64,000 nucleotides of DNA, from the NCBI RefSeq assembly GCF_902713425.1, contig NC_081245.1, positions 4,887,108-4,951,107 on the forward strand, read 5' to 3'. Source of the DNA: Acipenser ruthenus (taxonomy: Eukaryota; Chordata; Actinopteri; Acipenseriformes; Acipenseridae). Below, piece by piece: positions 1-11,554 of the stretch. Numbering within the stretch: the stretch's first letter is position 1; every line of letters starts with the position of its first letter. A program made the position numbers and the translations under genes. Below the pieces are notes generated by a model. It did not search any database, was not told where the DNA came from, and worked only from the letters and a program-made list of their open reading frames with translations.

Positions 1-232
1 CAAATAATTTAAAACACGTCCATTCAGCTGCCTGCCGTAGTGTAACACAGCCAGTGTCTCTATAGAAGAGCCAGTGCCCCCTAGTGATCGGACGCTGGGA
101 TTGCTGGCAGTACCCTAGCTGTGCACTAGATGGCGCTATCGCTAATGTAAAGATGAGCCGACACGAGTCTACGGCAGCGCAGCTAGAACTGAAGAGCAGC
201 TCCTGAACTCGCAGTCAAAGCAACACAGACTT
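1..232 (+). repeat. Unclassified interspersed repeat R1, copy 1
   Basis: Shares long stretches with 4425-4625 (same strand) and 16955-17140 (opposite strand), including CTAGCTGTGCACTAGATGGC. The 3' part (AGAACTGAAGAGCAGCTCCT and following) also occurs alone at 17628-17680. No coding potential, no recognised family and no clear terminal repeats. Confidence 0.6.
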
Positions 233-328
233 GACAACTTAAAAAACACACAGTATCTGGATAATTGCAATAGTGTGTAAAATAGTCTCCTCTCTCTTCC
301 TCCCTCTCTCTCTCTCTCTCTCTCTCGC

Positions 329-2518
329 TCACTCGATCTGTACGTTGATAAAGCGTCTCAGTATGTAGGGTCGTCTGTGGGTCGCGGGGCGGTCGGCCCG
401 CCTCTTCAGGATGTAAGGTAACTTCCTGCTCCTCCCTTCCTGTCGGCCCAGCGTGTCTTGCAGTTCCTCCTCCAGGCCAGCGGGGGCGGTGTCTTTCTGA
501 CCGTCGACGCACAGCAGGGGCTGCAGACAAACACACGCTAATAATGTAACCTGCGTAACTTCACTCTCTTTTTAACTTGAACTTGGAAAGAAAACTTGAA
601 ATCGCAATGAAACTTTTACAAAAACGCACGCGCGTTCAGCAAGGGTGCGTGCTGAATCTGTCGGAAGTGATTCGGGGTCTCGCGTGCCCGTGGGCACGGA
701 GGAGGCTTCTCTTACCACTTCAACACCGCGAGTTGTTCAGGACACTCTGAAACATTTCTTCTGATTTGGTGGCTTGTTCGTTATCGAGACTCGGGGGGTC
801 TGGTGTGAGTGAAGACAGTAGAGAGGATCTCAGACAAACAACATGAGAGTGGCATTCGAAAAATAAAAACACAAAAAAACAAAGGAACGTGAACCGGGGG
901 CGGAGAGGAAGGTTACTGATCAGTTTGACACGCTGACACACAGACACACAGACACACAGACACACAGACAGACAGACACACAGACACATTTTGAAACACA
1001 GACAGACATTTTGAAACACAGACACACAGACAGACAGACACATTTTGAAACCCAGCCAGTCAGACAGACAGACAGACACACTGAGACACAGACAGACACA
1101 TTTTGAGAGACAGACAGACAGACAGACAGAGACACATTTTGAGAGACAGACAAACACATTTTCAGACAGACAGGCAGACAGACACATTTTGAGACCCAGA
1201 CAGACAGACACATTTTCAGACAGACAGACAGACACATTTTTAAACACACAGACACATTTTCAGACAGACAGACAGACACATTTTCAGACAGACAGGCAGA
1301 CAGACACATTTTGAGACCCAGACAGACAGACACATTTTCAGACAGACAGACAGACACATTTTCAGACAGACAGACAGACACATTTTCAGACAGACAGGCA
1401 GACAGACACATTTTGAGACCCAGACAGACAGACACATTTTCAGACAGACAGACAGACACATTTTTAAACACACAGACACATTTTCAGACAGACAGACAGA
1501 CACATTTTCAGACAGACAGGCAGACAGACACATTTTGAGACCCAGACAGACAGACACATTTTCAGACAGACAGACAGACACATTTTCAGACAGACAGACA
1601 GACACATTTTCAGACAGACAGGCAGACAGACACATTTTGAGACCCAGACAGACAGACACATTTTCAGACAGACAGACACATTTTCAGACAGACAGACAGA
1701 CACATTTTCAGACAGACAGGCAGACAGACACATTTTGAGACCCAGACAGACAGACACATTTTCAGACAGACAGACACATTTTCAAACAGACAGACAGACA
1801 GACACATTTTCAGACAGACAGGCAGACAGACACATTTTGAGACCCAGACAGACAGACACATTTTCAGACAGACAGACACATTTTCAAACAGACAGACAGA
1901 CAGACACATTTTCAGACAGACAGACAGACACATTTTGAGACCCAGACAGACAGACAGACAGACACACAAATAAATTCCACTCGATTTCAAGACATCTCTC
2001 ACCTGATTGGGCAGTGTGTCTGTCAGTCCCCTCCTGATATCCAGACAGAGCCTCCTCATAACCCCGCCCTCTCCCTCCAGCTCAATGCCCATTGGACACA
2101 CACCCGGACTGCCGCTTTCCTATTGGACAACACCCACCGTCACTCTTCACAGCACAGTTAAAGACGCTGGTATGTAAATTCACAGTGTAACCGTGGAAAC
2201 AGCATTGGGGGGGGGGGGGGGTGTGTGAGGTGACAGGTGGGGACTTTTCATCACACACGAATATTTAAGAACATTCGAAGAAGCTTGAAATGTTTGGGGG
2301 GGGGCAGAACTGTGTTTCCCTGTCCTCTGATCTGATTGGATAGCGCTGTGTTTTAGTGGTGACACGTTTTATTGGAGGTTTATATGAATTATAGATCGAT
2401 TGATAGATCGATATTTTGTTTGTTTGATTTTTTTGTATGAGATCATTCTAAATTCAAATTTAAAGAGTACAGAAAATATCAAATATTTATCTTGCCACTA
2501 TATTATAATACTACAGTA

Positions 2519-2583
<65 letters not shown>

Positions 2584-3092
2584 CGTTGTCGTTGTTGTTG
2601 TTCCTGGGGTGATTACTCACCGGAGAGCTCTGGGAGTCTCCTCCACACATCGCTGAGTTTAAATCTGGAGAAACGAGAGCCGCTAAACACAAACAACATA
2701 GAGACGAGTCAAACGAGTTACAATAAAGAGAGGAAAAAGAAATCTGATGTCAAGGTACCTGCACAGACACACACACAGACAGGAGACACACACACAGACA
2801 CACACACAGACAGACAGGAGACACACACAAACACACAGACAGACAGGAGACACACACACACACACACAGACAGGAGACACACACACACACACAGACAGGA
2901 GACACACACACACACACAGACAGGAGACACACACACACACACAGACAGGAGACACACACACACACACAGACAGGAGACACACACACACACACAGACAGGA
3001 GACACACACACACACACACACACAGACAGGAGACACACACACACACACAGACACACAGGAGACACACACACACACACACACACAGACAGGAG

Positions 3093-3123
<31 letters not shown>

Positions 3124-3522
3124 GGAGACACATACACACACACAGAGACAGGAGACACATACACACACACACACACAAACACACAGACAGGAGACACACA
3201 CACACACAGAGACAGACAGGAGACACACACACACACACAGACAGGAGACACACACACACACACACACACAGGAGACACACACACACACACACACACAGAC
3301 AGGAGACACACACACACACAGACACACACACACAGACAGGAGACACATACACACACACACAGACAGGAGACACATACACACACACACACACAAACACACA
3401 GACAGGAGACACACACACACACAGAGACAGGAGACACACACACACACACACACAAACACACAGACAGGAGACACACACACACACACAGACAGGAGACACA
3501 CACACACACACACAGACAGGAG

Positions 3523-3553
<31 letters not shown>

Positions 3554-4351
3554 GGAGACACACACACACAGACCAAGACAGACAGGAGACACACACACAG
3601 AGACAGACACACACATACACACAAGCGACACACACACACAGACCAAGACAGACAGGAGACACACACACAGAGACCAAGACAGACAGGAGACACACACACA
3701 CAAACACACACACACACACAGAGGGACAGACAGGAGACACACAGAGACAGGCTGATACACAGACAGACAGACAAACAGACATATACACTCGCTCACACAG
3801 ACAGACAGACAGTGATACACACAGACATTGATAGACAGACAGACAGACAGACAGTGTTTAACCAGTAGTATTTTGTATTTAATCAAATCCTGATGTAACT
3901 ATCACTATTTAATCATATCCTGATGTAACTATCACTATTATCTGCTGTATTATTGAATTGTGGTTTGTCACACTTGAACAAAAGTTATTGTATTTCTTGC
4001 TCTTATTGTATTACTTGTATTGTAACACTTGAAATGTATTTGCTTACGATTGTAAGTCGCCCTGGATAAGGGCGTCTGCTAAGAAATAAATAATAATAAT
4101 AATAATAATAATAACAGTGATACACACAGACATTGATAGACAGACAGACGGACAGACAGACACAGAAATATACACTCGCTCACACAGACAGACAGACAGT
4201 GATACACACAGAAATTGATAGACAGACGGACAGACAGACACAGGCATACACACTCGCTCACACAGACAGACAGACAGACAGACAGACTTGTTTACCTGTA
4301 GGCTGCTTCAGCGCTCCATATATAATCAGAAAGATAAACTGTATGAACATT
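329..4351 (-). CDS. nts: Neurotensin/neuromedin N-like peptide precursor, five exons (four coding)
   Basis: Secreted neuropeptide precursor. The last exon (520-329, acceptor TCTGCAG) ends with KLPYIL-KR (codons at 424-407) and then, after KRR, the 13-residue [13 protein letters not shown] (397-359) followed by RR. In known vertebrate precursors neuromedin N (KIPYIL) and the 13-residue neurotensin (ending RRPYIL) are arranged and cut the same way. Proposed coding exons, all with GT/AG ends: 4351-4296 (ATG at 4350; hydrophobic signal start [14 protein letters not shown]; donor CAG/GTAAAC, phase 1), 2682-2621 (donor GTGAGT), 2119-2003 (weak acceptor, donor CAG/GTGAGA), 799-716 (donor GTAAGA) and 520-329. 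Phases agree throughout and the sum is 169 residues; human pro-neurotensin is 170. Exon 799-716 meets a TGA in the joined frame, while the neighbouring frame reads protein-like ([20 protein letters not shown]), so two small sequence errors or decay there are possible. The peptide exon is secure; exon 2119-2003 is the least certain. Confidence 0.72.
900..1975. repeat. CAGA-based minisatellite in the neurotensin-like gene
   Basis: Tandem CAGACAGACAGACACATTTT units with interspersed GAGACC and TTTAAACACACA variants fill the interval between the exons at 2003 and 799. The open frames on both strands are products of the 4-base repeat and are not genes. Confidence 0.9.
2003..2160. repeat. Block with two inverted CCAAT boxes, duplicated at 7211-7330
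   Basis: Both copies share AGCTCAATGCCCATTGGACA and GCCGCTTTCCTATTGGAC, that is two CCAAT boxes on the minus strand. Copy 1 contains the proposed neurotensin-like exon 2119-2003; copy 2 keeps an open frame over the same residues (CPMGIELE) but has no donor I recognise. It may be an exon duplication or a promoter-like repeat. Confidence 0.55.
2519..2596. repeat. (TTA)n microsatellite
   Basis: Perfect TTA repeats, shading into TTG, directly beside the splice donor of the exon at 2682-2621. The poly-Asn open frame here is spurious. Confidence 0.95.
2761..3860. repeat. CA-rich minisatellite, GACAGGAGACACACACACA unit
   Basis: About 1.1 kb of variable-length CA runs separated by GACAGGAGA, inside the neurotensin-like gene between the exons at 2682 and 4296. 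Open frames of 350-380 codons on both strands are repeat artefacts. Confidence 0.95.
3862..4114 (+). mobile_element. LINE 3' end (L2-like), 5'-truncated
   Basis: Matches the 3' untranslated end of the fuller copy at 60425-60866. It ends in the shared tail GTAAGTCGCCCTGGATAAGG, then GCGTCTGCTAAGAAATAAA and (TAA)n. The same tail ends the V-SINEs of this window, as expected for SINEs that use a partner LINE's machinery. Confidence 0.75.
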
Positions 4352-4424
4352 CTGAAGGCTCTAAGTACTAAAAATAAAGATGGAAAATATATTAATATTT
4401 TGGTTCCTAGCTGCGCTGCTGTAG

Positions 4425-4625
4425 ACTCGTCTGACACAGTGTCTCTATAGAAGAGCCATCTAGTGACTGACACTGTGGATCGCCGGCAATACCCTAGCTG
4501 TGCACTAGATGGCGCTGTCACTAATGTAACTGTGATCTAGCCTGTGTGCCGCACGTCTACGGCAGCGCAGCTAGAACTGAAGAGCAGCTCCTGAACTCCC
4601 AGTCAAAGCAACGCAGACTCAGAGA
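4425..4625 (+). repeat. Unclassified interspersed repeat R1, copy 2
   Basis: Same family as 1-232, with an internal difference around 4460-4490. It lies in the first intron of the neurotensin-like gene. Confidence 0.6.
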
Positions 4626-4737
4626 CACAAAGACTAACAGAAACTCTGAGTAACCTGCAGAAATACGAAGCACACACAGGGACTGCAGCATGAAGAGAAA
4701 GGAAGAGCTTCAAAAATAAGAGACTTTAATATTTATA

Positions 4738-4745
4738 ATGTATTA

Positions 4746-4776
<31 letters not shown>

Positions 4777-5360
4777 GTGATACAAAGACAGACAGACAGA
4801 TACAGACATTGATAGACAGACAGACACACAGACATTGATAGACAGACAGTGATACACACAGACATTGATAGACAGACAGACACACAGACATTGATAGACA
4901 GACAGACAGACACAGACATTGATAGACAGACAGCAATACACACAGACATTGATAGACAGACAGACAGACATTGATAGACAGACAAACAGACAGACACAGA
5001 AATTGATAGACAGACAGCAATACACACAGACATTGATAGACACACACACAGGCATAGACAGACAGACAGACAGACAGACAGTGATACACACAGACATTGA
5101 TAGACAGACAGACAGACAGTGATAGACAGACAGACAGACACAGACATTGATAGACAGACAGACAGTGATACACACAGACATTGATAGACAGACAGACAGA
5201 CGTTGATAGACAGACAGACAGACAGGCAGTGATACAAACAGACACACAGAAATTGATAGACAGACACACACACAGACATAGACAGACAGACAGACAGACA
5301 ATGATAGACACCGATATTGATAGACAGAGACAGATAGACAGACAGACAGACAGACTGATC
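4738..5360. repeat. CAGA/GATAGACAGACAGACATT minisatellite
   Basis: Tandem GACAGACAGACATTGATA variants, a near relative of the short arrays at 3780-3860 and 4120-4290. It ends just upstream of the donor of the proposed noncoding exon 1. No gene. Confidence 0.9.
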
Positions 5361-5365
5361 CTCAC

Positions 5366-5434
5366 CTGTTGTAACCCAATCTCTTCTCTCTTCTCTCTCT
5401 CTCTCCTCTCGCACCTTGTGTCCCTCTCTTTATA
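5366..5434 (-). promoter_or_regulatory. Probable TATA promoter and noncoding exon 1 of the neurotensin-like gene
   Basis: On the minus strand a TATAAAG (5434-5428) is followed about 30 bases later by a short purine-rich leader ending CAACAG/GTGAGG, a good splice donor with exon end at 5366. It lies upstream of the signal-peptide exon at 4351. That this leader joins that exon is inference; no transcript evidence is available here. Confidence 0.45.
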
Positions 5435-5439
5435 CAGTG

Positions 5440-5855
5440 TCAGGGAGGGAGGGAGGGAGGGAGGGACCATGTGAAGTGTTTCTGAGGGAGGGAGGGAGGG
5501 ACCATGTGAAGTGTTTCTGAGGGAGGGAGGGAGGGACCATGTGAAGTGTTTCTGAGGGAGGGAGGGAGGGACCATGTGAAGTGTTTCGGAGGGAGGGAGG
5601 GAGGGACCATGTGAAGTGTTTCTGAGGGAGGGAGGGAGGGACCATGTGAAGTGTTTCTGAGGGAGGGAGGGAGGGACCATGTGAAGTGTTTCTGAGGGAG
5701 GGAGGGAGGGACCATGTGAAGTGTTTCTGAGGGAGGGAGGGAGGGAGGGACCATGTGAAGTGTTTCTGAGGGAGGGAGGGAGGGAGGGACCATGTGAAGT
5801 GTTTCTGAGGGAGGGAGGGAGGGACCATGTGAAGTGTTATTGAGGGAGGGAGGGG
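5440..5855. repeat. Minisatellite, unit of GGGA repeats plus CCATGTGAAGTGTTTCTGA
   Basis: About eleven units of roughly 36-40 bp, differing mainly in the number of GGGA steps. It starts a few bases upstream of the TATA box at 5434-5428. Confidence 0.9.
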
Positions 5856-6304
5856 CCATGTTTAGGGTTTCTGTGTTCATCGCGCATCACAGCGCCCTGT
5901 CCCGTCTCCACATCACAACACACTCTCATGTGCTTTAGTGGGGGGTTCAGGTGCGTTTATAGGAATCACATGAATTTGACAGATGTTTAAAGTATATTCC
6001 AATAAAGAAAAAAATTCTCTTAGCACCATATTATAATGATACAGTAGTTATTATTATTAGGACACATCATGTAAGGAAAGCACACACGATGAACGGCAGA
6101 GACAGTGACTGTACGCTTCCGTTTTCTGACACACTCTCCGTCTCTCGGCTCTGACACAGCTGCGGTAAATTTGTTCAATTCAACTTGTTAAGAAAAGTTT
6201 GCCACTTAATTAGTGATCCGCTGTAACGCTAACAGAGAGAACATTAACTCCGCGATGCACACATTAACACTACAGAGAGCGAGGAACATAAAGGGGAGCA
6301 CTTT

Positions 6305-6885
6305 CAAATCCATTCTCTCGCCTCTTATTAGCTTTATTAACAGGATCACTGGCCCCTGCCTTTAAAGGAGCGCTGACCATCTTTAAAATCCATTCTCTCA
6401 CCTCTTATTAGCTTTATTAACAGGATCACTGGCCCCTCCCTTTAAAGGAGCGCTGACCATCTTTAAAATCCATTCTCTCACCTCTTATTAGCTTTATTAA
6501 CAGGATCACTGGCCCCTGCCTTTAAAGGAGCGCTGACCATCTTTAAAATCCATTCTCTCACCTCTTATTAGCTTTATTAACAGGATCACTGCCCCCTCCC
6601 TTTAAAGGAGCGCTGACCATCTTTAAAATCCATTCTCTCACCTCTTATTAGCTTTATTAACAGGATCGCTGGCCCTTCCCTTTAAAGGAGCGCTGACCAT
6701 CTTTAAAATCCATTCTCTCACCTCTTATTAGCTTTATTAACAGGATCACTGGCCCCTCCCTTTAAAGGAGCGCTGACCATCTTTAAAATCCATTCTCTCA
6801 CCTCTTATTAGCTTTATTAACAGGATCACTGACCCCTCCCTTTAAAGGAGCGCTGACCATCTTTAAAATCCATTCTCTCGCCTCT
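6305..6885 (-). repeat. 80-bp satellite family S80, array 1
   Basis: About seven units with an exact 80-base period (TTTAAAGGAG at 6361, 6441, 6521, 6601, 6681, 6761, 6841), containing ATTAGCTTTATTAACAGGAT. The same unit appears inverted at 17979-19062 and 29872-30325. The flanks 5870-6300 and 6890-7100 hold nothing I can identify. Confidence 0.95.
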
Positions 6886-7509
6886 TATTAGCTGCATTAG
6901 TGTAAGAGATGTCCTAATTAAATGGCCAGGCTGTGGAGTCTCGTTTCATTGCCAGGAGGGAGCAGGCAGCGAGCAGAGGAAATTATCTCAATTGGAGAAG
7001 CAGGTGAAAGACGCATTAGAATCAATTAAGAGGCTCCGTCAATCTGCAAAGATTTTTTGATAGACCCTAATTGCAATCTTCTGTTTTCCATTTAGTAATT
7101 AGGAAATTCTGGTGCACCTGGAGAGCGGAAGAGGGGAGAGAAAGAAGGAAAGAAAGAAGGAGAGAAAGAAGGAAAGAAAGAAGCAGATTTTTGGTCGCCT
7201 TTGTAATATCCATAATAAGCCCTCCTCATATCCCCCGCCCCCATCTCCTCCAGCTCAATGCCCATTGGACACAGACCTGGACCGCCGCTTTCCTATTGGA
7301 CGACACTGACCTCAGTCTGCACCGCGCTGACAGGCTACATTATTAAAGTTTGGTTTTTTATTTCAAATTTTCATTGGCCTTTTTTTTTTTTCAGGAAGTA
7401 AAAAATAAAAGCAGAACAAAATAAATAATTGAAAGTCTTGTGAGTCTTGCGATTTTACTGCAGGGTATCACAGCAGTACACTTTGAGAAGGGGGCTGGTT
7501 CATTACCCT

Positions 7510-8150
7510 CTGTGTTTTATCTGTCCTCTCCCCTCTCTCCCCCTCTCTCTCTCCCCTCTCTCTCTCCTCTCTTCTCTCCTCTCTCCCTCTCCTCTCCCTA
7601 CTCTCCCCTCCCCTCTCCTCTCTCTTCTCTCTCTCCTCTTCTCTTTCTCTCCTCCCTCTCCCCTCTCTCTCCTCTCCCCTCTCTCTCCCCTCTCTCTCCT
7701 CTCCCCTCTCTCTCCTCTCCCCTCTCTCTCCTCTCTTCTCCCCCTCTCTCCTCTCTCTCTCTCTCCCCTTTCCTCTCTCTCTCTCTCTCTCTCCCCTCTC
7801 CTCTCTCTCTCCCCCTCTCTCTCTCTCTCTCCTCCCCCCTCTCTCCTCTCTCTCTCTCCTCTCCCCTCTCCTCTCTCCTCTCTCCTCCCCCTCTCTCTCC
7901 CTCCCTCCCTCTCTCTCTCCTCTCTCTCTCCCTCTCTTCTCTCTCTCCTCTCTCTCCTCTCTTCTCCCCCTCTCTCTCCTCTCTCCTCTCTCTCCTCTCT
8001 CCTCTCTCTCTCCTCTCTTCTCTCTCTCTCCTCCCCCCTCTCTCCTCTCACTCTCTCCTCTCCCCTCTCCTCTCTCCTCTCTCCTCCCCCTCTCTCTCCC
8101 TCCCTCCCTCTCTCTCTCCTCTCTCTCTCTCTCCCTCCCTCTCTCTCTCT
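7510..8150. repeat. Polypyrimidine (CT/CCT) tract
   Basis: 640 bases of almost pure C and T on the plus strand. The open frames of about 260 codons in it (Ser/Leu/Pro or Arg/Glu only) are artefacts. Confidence 0.95.
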
Positions 8151-8335
8151 TTCAGTATCGCGTTCAATTTCACAAATGGAAAGATGTCATTTGATCTTTT
8201 GTTTTTTTAAGTGTCTCATTTTAATTTATTTTGACGAAAACAGTTAAGTGGACATGTTTGATCTTTAAGTCAGGACTTTTCAAATTATTACAAAACCTTT
8301 TAAGAAATGGCGATGATTATTTAGCTAGTATTCAA

Positions 8336-8935
8336 AATCTGAGAGACTGGGAGAGAGTGAAGCAGAGGAGGGACTGGGAGAGAGTGAAGCAGAGGAGGGA
8401 CTGGGAGAGAGTGAAGCAGAGGAGGGACTGGGAGAGAGTGAAGCAGAGGAGGGACTGGGAGAGAGTGAAGCAGGATCTACTGGTTAGAGCTGAGGAGGGA
8501 CTGGGAGGGAGGGAGGGAGGCTGGCTCTAGTGGTTAGAGCTGAGGAGGGACTGGGAGGGAGGGAGGGAGGCTGGCTCTAGTGGTTAGAGCTGAGGAGGGA
8601 CTGGGAGGGAGGGAGGGAGGCTGGCTCTAGTGGTTAGAGCTGAGGAGGGACTGGGAGGGAGGGAGGCTGGCTCTAGTGGTTCGAGCTGAGGAGGGACTGG
8701 GAGGGAGGGAGGCTGGCTCTAGTGGTTAGAGCTGAGGAGAGACTGGGAGAGAGGGAGGGAGGCTGGCTCTAGTGGTTAGAGCTGAGGAGGGACTGGGAGG
8801 GAGGGAGGGAGGCTGGCTCTAGTGGTTCGAGCTGAGGAGGGACTGGGAGGGAGGGAGGCTGGCTCTAGTGGTTTGAGCCGCTGTACTGGGAGGGAGGAAG
8901 CTGTCTCTAGTGGTTTGAGCCGCTGTACTGGGAGG
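8336..8935. repeat. Two adjacent minisatellites (27-bp and about 57-bp units)
   Basis: 8336-8470 repeats AGGAGGGACTGGGAGAGAGT-type 27-bp units. 8476-8935 repeats units containing GGCTCTAGTGGTTAGAGCTG and GGGAGG steps. From 8940 to 9855 I see no gene and no repeat family I can name. Confidence 0.85.
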
Positions 8936-9855
8936 GATATTACTCAGCGGTGACAGGGAGATTTGTAACTTATTGACATGCTTCTCCGCTGCAGTGAGTA
9001 GCCACCACTCCAGGCTTGAAGTGGCATTTGCATTGAGTCTGTTTGAGAGCCGTGCTCTCTGATCCGCACCACCTGTGCCCTGTGCTCTGATAAAGAGATG
9101 GGCAGCTGGCATCCGGCACTCTGCCTACTTCAGAGCGACGTCTTCGAACCCCAGCTGAGGCTCTGCATTGATCCAATGCTCAAGCACGTAACGCACACAG
9201 CCTTTGAAGACCAAGAGGGGAGAGCAAACAGGCTGGAGAGATGAAAAGCTGTTCTATCAACCAGCATGGACCATCCAGGCAAGATTAACTGATTCATTAC
9301 TACCAGACCCCCAGGAAATAACCAAACGCAGCGGTGCCCAGGTGAGCCTGGTAGCGGGACCCCTGGGGGTCAGGACGGGGGTCCCAGTGGCAGATCAGCG
9401 GCACGGCTCAGCTGGGACCCTTTCCACAGAAGCAGGTACATCCTTTCCCCCAAAATTGCACTCCTTTAATAGAGCGAGTGTTTGCCAGCGGTCTTCGAAA
9501 ACCACTGGACAGAAATCGATAACATCGTGCGCCGTTTTGTTTGAAGTGAATCCCATCTAGGGTATTACATTGGGGGCCCAACCTCATATACCATCAGGCA
9601 TTACCCCTGGGCCAGCATTGATGACACAGCCAGGAGGCCCTGCTACATTTTGACAGCTCGTTGGAACGCGGGGGTAGGAAATCTGAGTTCAAAGGTCACT
9701 GCACTTGCACCAGGGATCAGACTTGCCTGAGCTGAAGCCCGTGAATACATGAATAAAGATCGCTGGTTCAAACGCTTGTAAATGACTCTGAATCTGATGA
9801 AGAACAAGACTCCAGCTCTGATCCGTCACGGATGTAAATTCTCATCAGCTCACTA

Positions 9856-10088
9856 TATTATTATTTATTTCTTAGCAGACGCCCTTATCCAGGGCGACTT
9901 ACAATTGTTACAAGATATCACATTATTTTTTACATACAATTCCCCATTTATACAGTTGGGTTTTCACTGGAGCAATCTAGGTAAAGTACCTTGCTCAAGG
10001 GTACAGCAGCAGTGTCCCCCCACCTGGGATTGAACCCACGACCCTCCGGTCAAGAGTCCAGAGCCCTGACCACTACTCCACACTGCTG
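9856..10088 (-). mobile_element. V-SINE-type SINE, full length
   Basis: Read on the minus strand: tRNA-like head with A box TGGAGTAGTGG and B box GGTTCAATCCC, central V-domain (GAGCAAGGTACTTTACCTAG), then the LINE-derived tail ending in GTCTGCTAAGAAATAAAT. These are standard parts of V-SINEs. Confidence 0.85.
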
Positions 10089-10130
10089 GAATAGTGGTTA
10101 GGGCACGTGAATAAAATATATATATATATA

Positions 10131-10365
10131 TTATTATTATTTGTTTATTTAGCAGACGCCTTTATCCAAGGCGACTTACAGAGACTAGGGTGTGTGAACT
10201 ATGCATCAGCTGCAGAGTCACTTACAACTACGTCTCACCCGAAAGACGGAGCACAAGGAGGTGAAGTGACTTGCTCAGGGTCACACAATGAGTCAGTGGC
10301 TGAGGTGGGATTTGAACCGGGGACCTCCTGGTTACAAGCCCTTTTCTTTAACCACTGGACCACAC
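10131..10365 (-). mobile_element. Second tRNA-derived SINE family (SINE2), full length
   Basis: On the minus strand: A box TGGTCCAGTGG, B box GGTTCAAATCCC, a body with CTCCTTGTGCTCCGTCTTTC, and a tail GTAAGTCGCCTTGGATAAAG. It lies 42 bp from the preceding V-SINE in the same orientation. It serves as the intact reference for the interrupted copy at 60290-60965. Confidence 0.8.
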
Positions 10366-10494
10366 AATGTTTATTTCGCAAAACAGTCAAGTTGTCTTGA
10401 GGTTTAAACTGAAGCTTTATGGCCACACAAGCTTCGTGCAAATCTATGCTAATTATAAAGATGGTTTGCTTAAGTTTTTAAGGACGGTTTGTAC

Positions 10495-11552
10495 TCGGTT
10501 ACCCCGACTTTATGTAAGTCGACCCCCCCCGACTTTATGTAAGTCGACCCCCCCGACTTTATGTAAGTCGACCCCCCACCCCCCGACTTTATGTAAGTCG
10601 ACCCCCCGACTTTATGTAAGTCAACCCCCCCCCCCCCGACTTTATGTAAGTCGACCCCCCCCGACTTTATGTAAGTCGACCCCCCCTGACTTTATGTAAG
10701 TCAACCCCCCCGACTTTATGTAAGTCAACCCCCCCCCCCCCCCGACTTTATGTAAGTCGACCCCCCCCGACTTTATGTAAGTCGACCCCCCCTGACTTTA
10801 TGTAAGTCGACCCCCCGACTTTATGTAAGTCAACCCCTCCCCCCCCCCGACTTTATGTAAGTCGACCCCCCCGACTTTATGTAAGTCGACCCCCCCTGAC
10901 TTTATGTAAGTCGACCCCCCGACTTTATGTAAGTCGACCCCCCCCCGACTTTATGTAAGTCAACCCCCCCCCCCCCCGAGTTTATGTAAGTCGACCCCCC
11001 GACTTTATGTAAGTCAACCCCCCGACTTTATGTAAGTCAACCCCCCCCCCCCGACTTTATGTAAGTCGACCCCCCCCGGCTTTATGTAAGTCGACCCCCC
11101 CTGACTTTATGTAAGTCGACCCCCCGACTTTATGTAAGTCAACCCCCCCCCCCCCCCCCGACTTTATGTAAGTCGACCCCCCGACTTTATGTAAGTCAAC
11201 CCCCCGACTTTATGTAAGTCAACCCCCCCCCCCCCCGACTATATGTAAGTCGACCCCCCCCCCCCGACTTTATGTAAGTCGACCCCCCCGGCTTTATGTA
11301 AGTCGACCCCCCCTGACTTTATGTAAGTCGACCCCCCGACTTTATGTAAGTCAACCCCCCCCCCCCCCGACTTTATGTAAGTCGACCCCCCGACTTTATG
11401 TAAGTCAACCCCCCGACTTTATGTAAGTCAACCCCCCCCCCCCCCCCGACTTTATGTAAGTCGACCCCCCGACTTTATGTAAGTCAACCCCCCCCCCCCC
11501 CCCGACTTTATGTAAGTCGACCCCCCGACTTTATGTAAGTCGACCCCCCCCT
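10495..11552. repeat. C-run minisatellite with GACTTTATGTAAGTC dyads
   Basis: About forty units, each a run of 5-18 C followed by the short inverted repeat GACTT-TATGT-AAGTC and GA or AA. The array ends about 590 bases before the UBE2M start codon. The minus strand is G-rich and could form G-quadruplexes; that is inference. Confidence 0.95.
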
Positions 11553-11554
11553 AC

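Noticed and set aside
2498-2692. Small poly-Asn protein
   Set aside because: The frame is the TTA microsatellite read on the minus strand; the true coding frame of the adjoining exon (2682-2621) is spliced out before it.
2683-3886. Open frames of 356-378 codons on both strands
   Set aside because: They consist only of CA/GT and CAGA repeat translations (His/Thr or Cys/Val) and overlap in several frames at once.
8940-9790. Possible retroelement remnant or small genes in unique-looking sequence
   Set aside because: Short frames on both strands show no motif I recognise, and there is no second copy here to define an element.
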